This document shows, in pieces, positions 23,725 to 32,562 of a stretch of DNA of 36,855 nucleotides (positions within the stretch are counted from its first letter, which is position 1; every line of letters begins with the position of its first letter). Below the pieces are notes generated by a model that saw only the letters and a program-made list of their open reading frames with translations, had not been told where the DNA came from and ran no database searches. The stretch lies in NCBI RefSeq assembly GCF_001401155.1, contig NZ_LJRO01000422.1:1-36855 (forward strand), given 5' to 3'. A program made the translations under genes and the position numbers. The stretch comes from Pseudomonas tremae. GTDB taxonomy: Bacteria > Pseudomonadota > Gammaproteobacteria > Pseudomonadales > Pseudomonadaceae.

Positions 23725-25359
23725 ATGACGATTTCTCGACGAGGGTTCATGGCAGGGCTGGCGGTGACTGGCGCGGCGCTTCCGGCTGCCTATTACGCGC
23801 ATCGTGAACTCACGCGCGTCGACGAGCCGGTAACGCCGGGCGAGGCCACGGCAGGGCCCGCCGATACCGCTACTCAGCGCCTGGCTGACAAGCTGCGTGG
23901 CGTGTGGACCCTGCGTTTCGAAGGGCGCGACGCAGGGCTTGGCGGTGCGCCGCTCGAAGGCCTGGAAATGTTTCTCGACATTGCCCCGCGTGGTCGTGGC
24001 CTGCGCGGTTATATCGACACAGCCGAGAAATTGCGCTGCGATGGCATGCCGCGCTTCCGGGTGATCGGCGACCTGCAACCGGCCAATGCCGGGAAACTGT
24101 ATCTGCGGGTCATGGACGGCCATGCGGGCAATGATCCGCACAGCGACACCCCGGATTACGAATTCAGCCTGACCCTCGATGAAGTCTGGGGCGCGTTCGG
24201 CAATGCCGGCAGCGGCACGCTGAGCGGGCGTGTCGAGCGACTGGATCGGCCATTGGCCCTGCCGGAGCTGGAAAACCGCCTGATCGCCATCAAACAGGTT
24301 TTCCCCGAAGCGCGGGAGCGGGTGGGTTTGAGTCCGCCGTTTCTGGCCTGGCTGGTTTCCAGGGAGCATCGTCTGTTTCACCAGCTCTGGCATGCGTCTC
24401 GGGATAAATGGCACAAGCTGCCCGAAGACAAACGCGATGCCCTGCGCGGTATCGGTTGGCAGCCAGGGCCGCGCGCGAAAGAGCGCGATGCGCGTGGCCC
24501 GCACAAGGATCGTAACGGTTCGGGTGAAGACTTTTTTTATATGCACCGGCACATGCTGATCCAGGCCCGCAAGATTCAGAACCTGCCGTCGTGGCCGCGC
24601 TTTCCGCTGCCACAACCAGAACTGGAGCGCGACCGGCTGGGTTTCGCTCGCTACTTTGATAATCACGATGGCTGCGCCTTGCCCCCCAACTGGCTGGCGC
24701 AGGGTGATGAGGAATACACGCAGTTGGTTAGCGACATCAAAAGTCAGGAAACCTATCACACTCATTTTCAGGTCTGGGAATCGCAGTATCGCGATCCGCG
24801 CTTTCTGTCGAAGCTGACCTTGGGTCAGTTTGGTTCGCAGGTCGAGCTGGAACTGCATGACTGGTTACACATGCGCTGGGCCTCGGTGGCCCGCGACCCG
24901 GCCAATGGCCAGCCGGTGCCGATGGCACGTCGTTCGGATGACTTTGCCGAGCGCTGGTTCGAGCCGGAAAACGACTTTCTGGCCGACCCGTTTTCATCGC
25001 ATGTGAACCCGGTGTTCTGGATGTTCCATGGCTGGATCGACGACCGCATAGATGACTGGTTTCGCGCCCACGAACGCTTCCATCCGGGCGAAGTGAAGCG
25101 CCTGGAAGTCAACGGCGTGCCATGGTTCGCGCCGGGTCGCTGGGTTGAAGTCAGCGACCCGTGGCTGGGGCCGGAAACCCATGGCTGCAGCACCGTGCCG
25201 GGACAGGCCGCCGGTACAACCATGGAAATGGACCCGGAAGTCATGAAACTCGCGCTACGGATTACCTTTGCGGCGGATGACAAACTGAGCAACCTGCTGC
25301 GCCGCGTGCCGCGCAGGCCTTGGTATGCAAGGAATCTGTTGCCGGAGAGGTGGTTTTAG
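23725..25359 (+). CDS. pvdP: PvdP, Tat-exported tyrosinase that forms the pyoverdine fluorophore
   Basis: This protein of 544 residues matches the family length. It starts with a twin-arginine signal (MTISRRGFMAGLAVTG), so it acts in the periplasm. PvdP is a type-3 copper tyrosinase that oxidises the D-Tyr of ferribactin and drives cyclisation to the fluorophore. Candidate copper-ligand segments are YMHRHM (His274, His276), LHDWLHM (His378, His382) and HVNPVFWMFHGW (His426, His435), the last resembling the NPxFxxH motif of tyrosinases. An N-terminal beta-rich domain precedes the catalytic part. A Tyr ten residues from the end (Tyr534, in PWYARN) fits the C-terminal lid tyrosine described for P. 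aeruginosa PvdP. I chose ATG 23725 for the Tat motif and the preceding GGTAGGG; the frame is open to 23686. Confidence 0.96.
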   Translation: MTISRRGFMAGLAVTGAALPAAYYAHRELTRVDEPVTPGEATAGPADTATQRLADKLRGVWTLRFEGRDAGLGGAPLEGLEMFLDIAPRGRGLRGYIDTAEKLRCDGMPRFRVIGDLQPANAGKLYLRVMDGHAGNDPHSDTPDYEFSLTLDEVWGAFGNAGSGTLSGRVERLDRPLALPELENRLIAIKQVFPEARERVGLSPPFLAWLVSREHRLFHQLWHASRDKWHKLPEDKRDALRGIGWQPGPRAKERDARGPHKDRNGSGEDFFYMHRHMLIQARKIQNLPSWPRFPLPQPELERDRLGFARYFDNHDGCALPPNWLAQGDEEYTQLVSDIKSQETYHTHFQVWESQYRDPRFLSKLTLGQFGSQVELELHDWLHMRWASVARDPANGQPVPMARRSDDFAERWFEPENDFLADPFSSHVNPVFWMFHGWIDDRIDDWFRAHERFHPGEVKRLEVNGVPWFAPGRWVEVSDPWLGPETHGCSTVPGQAAGTTMEMDPEVMKLALRITFAADDKLSNLLRRVPRRPWYARNLLPERWF

Positions 25360-25377
25360 CGAACGGTAGTCGAGATT

Positions 25378-25429
25378 ATCGTTCCCTACGCTCTGGCTTG
25401 GGAATGCAGTACTAGACGCTCTGCGTCGT
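25378..25429 (+). repeat. Palindromic intergenic repeat, copy in the pvdP-opmQ gap
   Basis: It reads ATCGTTCCCTACGCTCTGGC and onward, ending in GACGCTCTGCGTC (25416-25428). It matches the reverse complement of 12841-12892 over most of its length. It fills the convergent gap between pvdP (ends 25359) and opmQ (ends 25459). It may act as a bidirectional transcription end; no other feature is visible in this gap. Confidence 0.75.
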
Positions 25430-25458
25430 ATGATAGTGGTGTTTCTATCGTGACTCGC

Positions 25459-26847
25459 TCAGCGTACCTGCCAACCCCCACCCAGCGCCTTGTACAGTGC
25501 AATGCTCGCCTGCAAGCGTGCGAGCCTTAACTGCACACTCGCGTCCTGCGCCAGGTACAGCGTGCGTTGGGTTTCCAGCACCGTCAGCAAACCCTCTGCA
25601 CCGGCTTCATAACGGCTCTGGGCGATGCGGAAGGCGGCCTGCGCCTGTTTGAGTTCTTCTTCGTGCCAATAGCGTTGCTGGTCAAGGCCGCTGATGCTGT
25701 TCAGGGCTTTTTCCACGTCGGCGAAACTGTTGATAATCGCGCCGCGATAGGTTTCCAGCAGTTCTTCCTGACGTGCCGTGGCCTTGTCACGCTCGGCCCC
25801 TAGGCGCCCATTATTGAAGATCGGCCCGACCAGCCCTGCCGCCAGGCTGCTGAACGGTGCGCGCAGCCAGTCCTCTGCGCGGGTCGCTTCGGTGCCCAGC
25901 CTGGCGCTCAGCGTCAGTTTCGGCAGCATCGCCGCCCTGGCTACCGTAACGTTGGCCTGTGCCGCTGCCAGTTCGGCTTCGGCCTTGGCCAGATCGGGAC
26001 GGCGGGTCAGCAGGTCGCTGGGCACGCCAGCGTTGATGTCCGGCCAGCTCAGACTGTCGAAAGCCTGATCGTCGAGCTCGATGTCCTGCACCGGATGACC
26101 GAGCAGCGCTGCGAGGGTGATCAACTGGTCGTTGGCCAGTTGCTGAATGCGCGGCAGTTCGCGCTGCTGAGCCGCCACCAGGTTCTTCTGCTGTGCCAGC
26201 TCCAGCGCAGTGGCTGAGCCCGAGTCATAACGGGTCTGCACCAGCTTCAGAACGTTCTGCGCATTGCCCAGGTTCAGCCCGGCAATCCGGCCTTGTTCAC
26301 GCGCCGCCAGGGTTTGTGCGTAACGGTCGGCAACGTTGCCGAGCAGGGTCAGCTCCACGGTCGCCTGGTCGAACACACTGGCACGCAGGCCTTGTATTGC
26401 AATGTCGCGCCCGGCCGCTATGCCGCCCCAGAAGTCCACTTCATAGCTGGCCGTCAGGTTGCTGGTGAAGTTATTGGTGTTGTTGTCGTCGGAAGGGTTG
26501 GCCTTGCGGTCGCTGTTGCGCACGAACTTGTTACGCTCGCCGCGCAGGTTGAACGCGAGTTCCGGCAGCAGCGGCGCACCGCCGATGATGGCCGTTGCCT
26601 GGGCTTGGCGAACGCGTGCCGTCGCTGCAGCGACTTCGTGGCTGTCGCGGCTGGCTTGGCCAATCAGACGGTTCAGCTCCGGGCTGCCGAACTGCTGCCA
26701 CCAACGGGCGTCGCTGCGCTGCGCGGCGGCGCGCTCGGCAAACGCCCAGCTCGCCGGTGGCTGGATGCCGCTTTCAATGCGCTGGGCAGGCGCATGGCAG
26801 GCGCTCAGCAGCAGGCAGACGGTCAGCAGGGAAAGGCATGGCTTCAT
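25459..26847 (-). CDS. opmQ: OpmQ, outer-membrane lipoprotein channel of the pyoverdine efflux pump
   Basis: This protein of 462 residues belongs to the outer-membrane efflux (TolC/OprM, NodT-type) family. It has a lipoprotein signal with lipobox LLSAC (MKPCLSLLTVCLLLSAC). Two long coiled-coil repeats follow, rich in Ala, Gln and Glu, with the characteristic endings RPDLAKAEAELAAAQANV and SRYEAGAEGLLTVLETQRTL. With PvdR and PvdT it forms the tripartite pump that secretes new and recycled pyoverdine from the periplasm. I chose ATG 26847 because it starts the lipoprotein signal and follows the pvdT stop by 7 bases; the frame extends back to 26886 inside pvdT. It is the last gene of the operon. 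Confidence 0.94.
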   Translation of the reverse strand: MKPCLSLLTVCLLLSACHAPAQRIESGIQPPASWAFAERAAAQRSDARWWQQFGSPELNRLIGQASRDSHEVAAATARVRQAQATAIIGGAPLLPELAFNLRGERNKFVRNSDRKANPSDDNNTNNFTSNLTASYEVDFWGGIAAGRDIAIQGLRASVFDQATVELTLLGNVADRYAQTLAAREQGRIAGLNLGNAQNVLKLVQTRYDSGSATALELAQQKNLVAAQQRELPRIQQLANDQLITLAALLGHPVQDIELDDQAFDSLSWPDINAGVPSDLLTRRPDLAKAEAELAAAQANVTVARAAMLPKLTLSARLGTEATRAEDWLRAPFSSLAAGLVGPIFNNGRLGAERDKATARQEELLETYRGAIINSFADVEKALNSISGLDQQRYWHEEELKQAQAAFRIAQSRYEAGAEGLLTVLETQRTLYLAQDASVQLRLARLQASIALYKALGGGWQVR

Positions 26848-26854
26848 CGAATGG

Positions 26855-28825
26855 TCATTCACTGGTAAGGGCCGCCACCGGGTCAAGCCGGGCAGCTTTG
26901 CGGGCAGGCATGAAGCCGAAAATCACTCCGGTGACGAGCGCGCAGGCAAAGGCACCGATCACCGCAGACAGGGTGAAGGCCACCGCCACCTTGCTCGCGA
27001 GCAATGCCGCGCCCATCCCCAGCGCCAGCACGATACCGGCCAGCCCCCCGACTACCGAAAGCATCACGGCTTCAGTAAGGAACTGGCGCAGAATGTCACG
27101 CTGCCGTGCCCCGGTGGCCATGCGGATGCCGATCTCACGGGTGCGTTCACGCACGGTCATCAGCATGATGTTCATCACACCGATGCCGCCGACCAGCAGC
27201 GAAATGGCGGCAATCGAGCCGAGCATCAGTGACAGGGTGTTCTGAGTGCGCGCTTCGGCCTGGATCATTGCGGCGTTGTTGGTCAGTTCGTAATCCTGCT
27301 TGCCGTTGTGCAGACGTTGCAGCAGGCTGCGAATCGCTGCTTCGGCCTGCTTGACGTTGTTGGCGTCGCGGGTGGCGATGGTGATGTACTCAGGGTCCTG
27401 CGAGCCGAACAGTCGGATGCTGGCCGATGAGTAAGGAATGGCGATGCGGTTATCGCTGTCCAGATCGCCCGAGGTCGCGCCTTTTTCCTGGAGCACGCCG
27501 ACCACTTGAAACGGCACGTTTTCGATCAGGATGTATTGACCGATTGGGTCGATGCGCTCGCCGAACAGCTTCTGACGAACCTTGTAACCAATCACTGCCA
27601 CGGCGGCTGCGCTTTGCTCGTCGGCCTCGCTGAAATAGCTGCCTTCGGCCACAGGCCAGTTGAAAATCGCCGGAAAGTGCGTGTCGTTGCCGCCGACGTA
27701 GCTGGAGTGATCGACATTGCCGTAGCGCACTCCGGCCTGTCCGCCGTTGACCGGCATGATCATTTTTACCTCGGGCAACTCGCCCAGTGCGGCGACTTCT
27801 TCAAGCGTGATGACGCCTTTCGGTGCGCGCGGGTTGGGTGCCTTGCCGTTGAGGTAGATGATATTCGAGCCGAACGAGGACATCTGCGCCATGACTTGGC
27901 GCTTGCTGCCTTCACCGACAGCGAGCATGACCACCACAGACGCGACGCCGATGACGATGCCCAGCAAGGTCAGCGCAGTACGGAAACGGTTGATCCACAT
28001 GACCCGCCACGCCGCCTGAACCGCGTCGAGCAATTCGCCTTTCCAGGCGCCGCGACTGCCGCTGCCTTCGGTAAGGCGCTTGCGCAGATCGACGGCCTGC
28101 AACGCCGCCGGGTTGGCTGCAAGCGGCGCGGTCGTATCGCCGGCGGTATCGCTTACCACCAGACCGTCGCTGATCTCGATGACCCGATTGGCGCGCGCTG
28201 CCACTTCCCGGTCATGCGTGATCAGAATCACCACATGGCCCTGGCTGGCCAGTTCGTCCAGCAGGGTCATTACCTCAGCGCCGCTGTGGCTGTCCAGCGC
28301 ACCCGTGGGTTCGTCGGCGAGGATGATGTGCCCGCCATTCATCAAAGCGCGGGCGATTGACACCCGTTGCTGCTGGCCGCCGGACAACTGATACGGGCGA
28401 TTACCGGTGCGTGATGCCAGGCCCAACCGGTCGAGCAGGGCGGCGGCCCGGGCGTGACGCTCGGCGGCTGGTGTACCGGCGTAAATGGCCGGCATCTCGA
28501 CGTTTTCCTGTGCCGAGCCGGACGGTATCAGGTGGTAGCCCTGAAACACAAAACCGAATGCTTCACGGCGTAGCCAGGCCAGTTCGTCGCTGCCCAGCTC
28601 GGCAACGTTTTCTCCGGCAAACAGGTACTCCCCTGACGTGGGGCGATCCAGGCAGCCGAGGATATTCATTAATGTCGATTTGCCCGAGCCGGACGCGCCG
28701 ACAATCGCCACGAACTCGCCGGCGTGGATCGACAGGTCAATGCCGCGCAGCACGTTGACCAGCGGGCTGTCGCCACCGCCGTAGGATTTGCGGATACCCC
28801 GCAGGTCGATCAGCGGCGTGTGCAT
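26855..28825 (-). CDS. pvdT: PvdT, MacB-type ABC permease/ATPase of the pyoverdine efflux pump
   Basis: This 656-residue inner-membrane protein has the MacB architecture. The N-terminal ATPase spans about 1-235 (Walker A GASGSGKS at 43-50, signature LSGGQQQR near 148, Walker B with DEPTGALD). A first membrane helix lies near 275-295 (FRTALTLLGIVIGVASVVVML). A large periplasmic domain follows, then three C-terminal helices near 530-645 (MNIMLMTVRERTREIGIRMA is the typical connecting segment). It powers transport of pyoverdine through PvdR and OpmQ. Its ATG abuts the pvdR stop with no gap (TGAATG), implying coupled translation. The family resembles the macrolide exporter MacB; the pyoverdine role is inferred from context and known homologues. 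Confidence 0.95.
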   Translation of the reverse strand: MHTPLIDLRGIRKSYGGGDSPLVNVLRGIDLSIHAGEFVAIVGASGSGKSTLMNILGCLDRPTSGEYLFAGENVAELGSDELAWLRREAFGFVFQGYHLIPSGSAQENVEMPAIYAGTPAAERHARAAALLDRLGLASRTGNRPYQLSGGQQQRVSIARALMNGGHIILADEPTGALDSHSGAEVMTLLDELASQGHVVILITHDREVAARANRVIEISDGLVVSDTAGDTTAPLAANPAALQAVDLRKRLTEGSGSRGAWKGELLDAVQAAWRVMWINRFRTALTLLGIVIGVASVVVMLAVGEGSKRQVMAQMSSFGSNIIYLNGKAPNPRAPKGVITLEEVAALGELPEVKMIMPVNGGQAGVRYGNVDHSSYVGGNDTHFPAIFNWPVAEGSYFSEADEQSAAAVAVIGYKVRQKLFGERIDPIGQYILIENVPFQVVGVLQEKGATSGDLDSDNRIAIPYSSASIRLFGSQDPEYITIATRDANNVKQAEAAIRSLLQRLHNGKQDYELTNNAAMIQAEARTQNTLSLMLGSIAAISLLVGGIGVMNIMLMTVRERTREIGIRMATGARQRDILRQFLTEAVMLSVVGGLAGIVLALGMGAALLASKVAVAFTLSAVIGAFACALVTGVIFGFMPARKAARLDPVAALTSE

Positions 28826-29998
28826 TCAGCCTCCGCTGCCGACGGGAGCGGGCACCAGCAGGCGATCACCTTCGCTGAGCCCATTGATGATCTGCACCCG
28901 CAGACGGTCGCTGATCCCGGTTTGTACCTGACGATTCTGGACTTCGCCGTTGGCGGCCAGTACCTGCACAGTCTTGATATCGGTCCGGGAGCCGTTTTGC
29001 AGTGCTGCAAGGGGAGCCGTGAGGGTGTTTTCGGCTTTGCCAGCGACAAAAAAAATCTGTGCGGTCATTTCTGCCATCAGCGCCTGATCACTGTTGTCGA
29101 CGTCCAGTAAAACCGTATAGAGCACCACCCGGCCGCCGCCGCTTTTACGCGAACTGCTCGGGCTGCCGCCGCCCTGATTGGCCTGATCCAGCGGTCTGGG
29201 CGGCACCGGCAGAATCTGCCGCACGGTACTGCTCCAGCGCCTGTTGCCGCCGCTGAGCGTGGTGAAGTAGGTCGTCATACCCGGTTTGACGTGGCCGATG
29301 TCGGCTTCCGAGACTTCGGCCCAAACGGTCATGGGCGACAACCGGGCGATGCGCAGAATCAACGGGGTCTGTTGTTGCGCATTGAGGGTCTGACCCTCGC
29401 GGGCATCCAGCGCGACAACGGTGCCGCTCATGGGCGCGTAAATGCGGGTGTAACCCAGCGCCGCTTCGTCACTGCGCAGCGCCGCCCCGGCTTCGAGAAT
29501 CTGCGCCTTGAACATGTCGACTCTGGCCTGGGTGGCGCGAAATTCCGACTGCGCGGCCTGCACGTCTTCAGCGCGAGTGGCGCCGCCCGCAGCAAGGCTT
29601 TTCTGCCGTTGTTGCTTCTGCTCGGCCAGTTCGTGCAGCGCACGCTGTTCCTGCAACTGCGCCTTGAGATTATCGATGGCGTACCGCGCGGCATCGAGTT
29701 TGGCTTTTTGTGTCGATGGGTCGATTTCCACCAGCAAATCGCCTTCGTTGACCTGGTCGCCAACTTGCGCGTGGATTTTCATGATCTGCCCGCTGGCCTG
29801 CGAGCCAACGTCCACGTAGCTGCGCGGCTGCAGAGTGCCCAGCGCGGTCACGCTGTTTTCGACAGTGGCGCGGGTCACGGTCACGGTCGATGCATTGCTT
29901 CTGGCGTCGGGCAGGATCTGCCACGCACACACGGCAATGACCGGGAACAGGCACAGCGCCACGAGGAGGGCGCGTCGAAGATGTCGAGAGCGTTTCAT
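28826..29998 (-). CDS. pvdR: PvdR, MacA-type periplasmic adaptor of the pyoverdine efflux pump
   Basis: This membrane-fusion protein has 390 residues. It has an N-terminal membrane anchor (residues 9-28, RALLVALCLFPVIAVCAWQI), then the split lipoyl motif (GSQASGQIMKIHAQVGDQVN and later YAPMSGTVVALDAREGQTL). These flank a helical hairpin (KLDAARYAIDNLKAQLQEQ, a coiled coil) and are followed by beta-barrel and membrane-proximal domains. It links PvdT to OpmQ. It is the first gene of pvdR-pvdT-opmQ. A ribosome-binding site AGGA lies about 10 bases before the ATG, and a PvdS box lies 67 bases upstream, divergent from pvdQ. Confidence 0.95.
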   Translation of the reverse strand: MKRSRHLRRALLVALCLFPVIAVCAWQILPDARSNASTVTVTRATVENSVTALGTLQPRSYVDVGSQASGQIMKIHAQVGDQVNEGDLLVEIDPSTQKAKLDAARYAIDNLKAQLQEQRALHELAEQKQQRQKSLAAGGATRAEDVQAAQSEFRATQARVDMFKAQILEAGAALRSDEAALGYTRIYAPMSGTVVALDAREGQTLNAQQQTPLILRIARLSPMTVWAEVSEADIGHVKPGMTTYFTTLSGGNRRWSSTVRQILPVPPRPLDQANQGGGSPSSSRKSGGGRVVLYTVLLDVDNSDQALMAEMTAQIFFVAGKAENTLTAPLAALQNGSRTDIKTVQVLAANGEVQNRQVQTGISDRLRVQIINGLSEGDRLLVPAPVGSGG

Positions 29999-30065
29999 GC
30001 AGAGTCCTGCGTGGGGATATAGACAACGGCGCCAGAGCGGCTCTTCAAATAGGGCTGCCCTTTAA

Positions 30066-30089
30066 ACGTTGGATGGAAGCAGGAATTTA
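30066..30089 (-). promoter_or_regulatory. PvdS iron-starvation box for pvdRT-opmQ
   Basis: The minus strand reads GCTAAAT, 16 nt, CGTT, ending 67 bases before the pvdR start. A second TAAAT on the same strand at 30112-30116 has no CGT at the right distance and is probably not used. Confidence 0.82.
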
Positions 30090-30117
30090 GCGCCATGCAC
30101 GGGTTGTACGATTTAGC

Positions 30118-30141
30118 TAAAAATCGCTGCCCGCACTTCGT
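30118..30141 (+). promoter_or_regulatory. Probable PvdS iron-starvation box for pvdQ
   Basis: The plus strand reads GCTAAAA, 16 nt, CGTT, ending 47 bases before the GTG at 30189. The first element is TAAAA rather than TAAAT, so it is a one-mismatch match. The spacing is exactly that of the other four boxes. Confidence 0.65.
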
Positions 30142-30188
30142 TTAACGGGAGCGGCTAATTCGGGTCGTCTCGTGGAGTTGGAGTCAGC

Positions 30189-32500
30189 GTGATTATGTCC
30201 AGAGCATTGCCCGGTTTTCTGTTTGCAGGTCTTTCGTTTGCAGTGATATTGCCTGCACAGGCGCTGGTTGCGCATGAACAAAAGGCCGCTGGCGCCGAGA
30301 TCCGGCGCACCGGCTTTGGCGTGCCGCACATCGTCGCGGACGACGAGCGAGGTCTGGGTTTCGGCATCGGTTATGCCTATGCGCAGGACAACCTTTGCCT
30401 GCTGGCCAATGAAATCGTTACCGTCAACGGCGAGCGTTCGCGCTATTTCGGGCCGGACAAGGCGACCCTTGAGCAGCGTAACAACATGGCCAGCGATCTA
30501 TTGTTCAAGTGGCTCAACACGCCTGAGGCGCTGGTGGATTTCTGGAAGGCGCAGCCGCCGGAGATTCGCCAGTTGATGCAAGGCTATGTGGCTGGTTACA
30601 ACCGTTCTCTGCAGGAGCAGAAGGCCAAGGGCCTGCCGCAAGCGTGCGCGGCTGAATGGCTTCGGCCGATCAACACTGATGATCTGGTGCGTCTAACGCG
30701 CCGCCTGTTGGTCGAAGGCGGAGTCGGGCAGTTCACCGAAGCCTTTGCCGGGGCCAAGCCGCCTTCTGTGCAAAAGCCCTTGCAGGTTGATCAGCAGCAG
30801 GTTCAAACCCTGCAGATGGCTGCTGTCCGCAACGAGCGCTTTACTTTGGAACGCGGCAGTAATGCAGTGGCGGTGGGGCGTGATCTGTCTGCCAACGGCC
30901 ACGGCATGCTACTCGCCAATCCGCACTTTCCGTGGGGCGGCGGCATGCGCTTCTATCAAATGCACCTGACCATTCCCGGTAAGCTGGACGTGATGGGCGC
31001 AGCGTTGCCCGGCCTGCCGTTGATCAACATCGGGTTCAACCAGCATCTGGCCTGGAGCCATACCGTCGATACGTCGAAGCACTTCACGCTGCACCGTTTG
31101 CAGCTCGATCCGAAGGACTCGACTCGCTACCTGCTGGACGGCAAATCCATCGCAATGGGCAAACAGCAGGTGAGTGTCGAGGTGAAACAGCCGGACGGCA
31201 GCCTCAAGGCCGTGCCGCACATCATCTATTCATCGACGTTCGGCCCGGTGGTGCAGTGGCCGGGCAAGCTGGACTGGGACGACAAATTCGCCTTCAGCCT
31301 GCGGGACGCCAACCTGGAAAACGATCGGGTGCTGCAGCAGTGGTATGCAATGGACAAGGCTGACAGCCTCAAGGCGTTTCAGGATTCGGTACACAAGATT
31401 CAGGGCATCCCGTGGGTCAACACCCTGGCGGTCGATGCCAATGGGCAGTCGCTGTACAGCCGAACGTTGATGCAGTGAAACTCGCCAAATGCAGCGACCC
31501 GCGTATTGGTACTGAGTTGATCGTGCTGGACGGCTCACGCAGCCAGTGCAACTGGGACGTTTCCCCGCAGGCGGCGCAAGCAGGTATTTATCCTTCGTCA
31601 CGCCAGCCGCAGTTGTTGCGGACTGATTTCGTGCAGCACTCCAATGACTCGGCCTGGATGGTCAACCCGGCTGCACCGTTGAAAGACTTTTCACCGCTGA
31701 TCAGTCAGGACGGACAGCCGCTGGGCCAGCGCGCACGTTTTGCGCTGGATCGATTGGCCAATCTTGAAAGATCAGGCAAGGTCAGCCTCGAAAACCTGCA
31801 AGCGATGGTCATGGACAACGAGGTGTATCAGGCCGGGCAAGTGCTGCCGGATCTGCTGAAGTTCTGCGCCTCGCAGCTGGGTGACGATGCTGCGCGTCTG
31901 GCGCCGTTGTGTGCCGCGCTGAAAGTCTGGGACGGCCACGCTGATCTGAACAGTGGCATCGGCTTTGTGTACTTTCAGCAGATTATGAAGTCCATGCAAA
32001 ACGTTGCGTCTCGCTGGCGCGTGGTGTTCGACCCGCAGGACCCGGTCCATACACCAAGCGGGCTGGCCATCGAGTACCCGGAAGTCGCCACCGCACTGCG
32101 CGCCGCCATGCTGGCTGCGATGGATGAGGTGGCCAAGTCAGGTCTTTCCGCCGAGAGTAAATGGGGCGACATTCAGGTTTCCAGTCTCAGCGGCAAACCG
32201 ATTCCGATTCACGGGGGACCGGCGGGGCTCGGCGTCTACAACGCCATACAGACGGTTGCTGGCAAGGATGGCAAGCGCGAAGTGGTCAGTGGCAGCAGCT
32301 ACCTGCAAGTGGTGACGTTCGACGAGCAGGGTCTCAAGGCGCAGGGTTTGCTGGTGTTTTCCGAGTCGAGCAACCCGCAGTCCGCTCATTCAGCGGATCA
32401 GACCGAAGCCTTCTCGAAAAAACAGTGGAGCACACTGCCGTTCACCGAGCAGCAGATAAAGGCTGACCCCGCGTATGAGGTGCAGGTCATCAAGGAATAG
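30189..32500 (+). pseudogene. pvdQ: PvdQ-type periplasmic acylase, frameshifted
   Basis: PvdQ is a periplasmic Ntn-hydrolase that removes the fatty acyl chain from acylated ferribactin and also hydrolyses acyl-homoserine lactones. Frame 1 (30189-31478) holds a signal peptide (FLFAGLSFAVILPAQAL), the alpha chain and the autocleavage site GSN (Gly then Ser, codon 30858-30860), then much of the beta chain. It ends early as SLYSRTLMQ-stop. The rest of the beta chain continues in another frame from about 31460 to 32500 (NVDAVKLAKCSDP, HSNDSAWMVNP, SGIGFVYFQ, QWSTLPFTEQQIKADP). Joining them needs a shift equal to loss of one base (modulo three). Together the halves give the full family length less a few residues at the break. 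The start is GTG 30189 or ATG 30195; GGAG at 30180-30183 suits either. The promoter box upstream looks intact. A sequencing error cannot be excluded from sequence alone. Confidence 0.88.
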
Positions 32501-32520
32501 CTCGAACCCAGAGGCAATGG

Positions 32521-32554
32521 CAGCGCGTTTGGACCGTGTGGCCCAAATGCGCTG
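32521..32554 (+). terminator. Hairpin after pvdQ, probable bidirectional terminator
   Basis: CAGCGCGTTTGGACC (32521-32535) pairs with GGCCCAAATGCGCTG (32540-32554) at 13 of 15 positions around the loop GTGT. A short T tract follows (GGTTTT). It sits between two convergent genes, pvdQ ending at 32500 and the small gene ending at 32563, so it could serve both. Confidence 0.6.
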
Positions 32555-32562
32555 TAACGGTT

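Noticed and set aside
30112..30116. Second TAAAT on the minus strand near the pvdR promoter
   Set aside because: The trinucleotide 16 bases downstream is GGC rather than CGT, so it does not fit the PvdS box.
31412..32500. Open frame that could be called a separate gene with its own ATG at 31412
   Set aside because: Its first residues read as out-of-frame pvdQ sequence and it continues the acylase beta chain, so it is the 3' part of the frameshifted gene.
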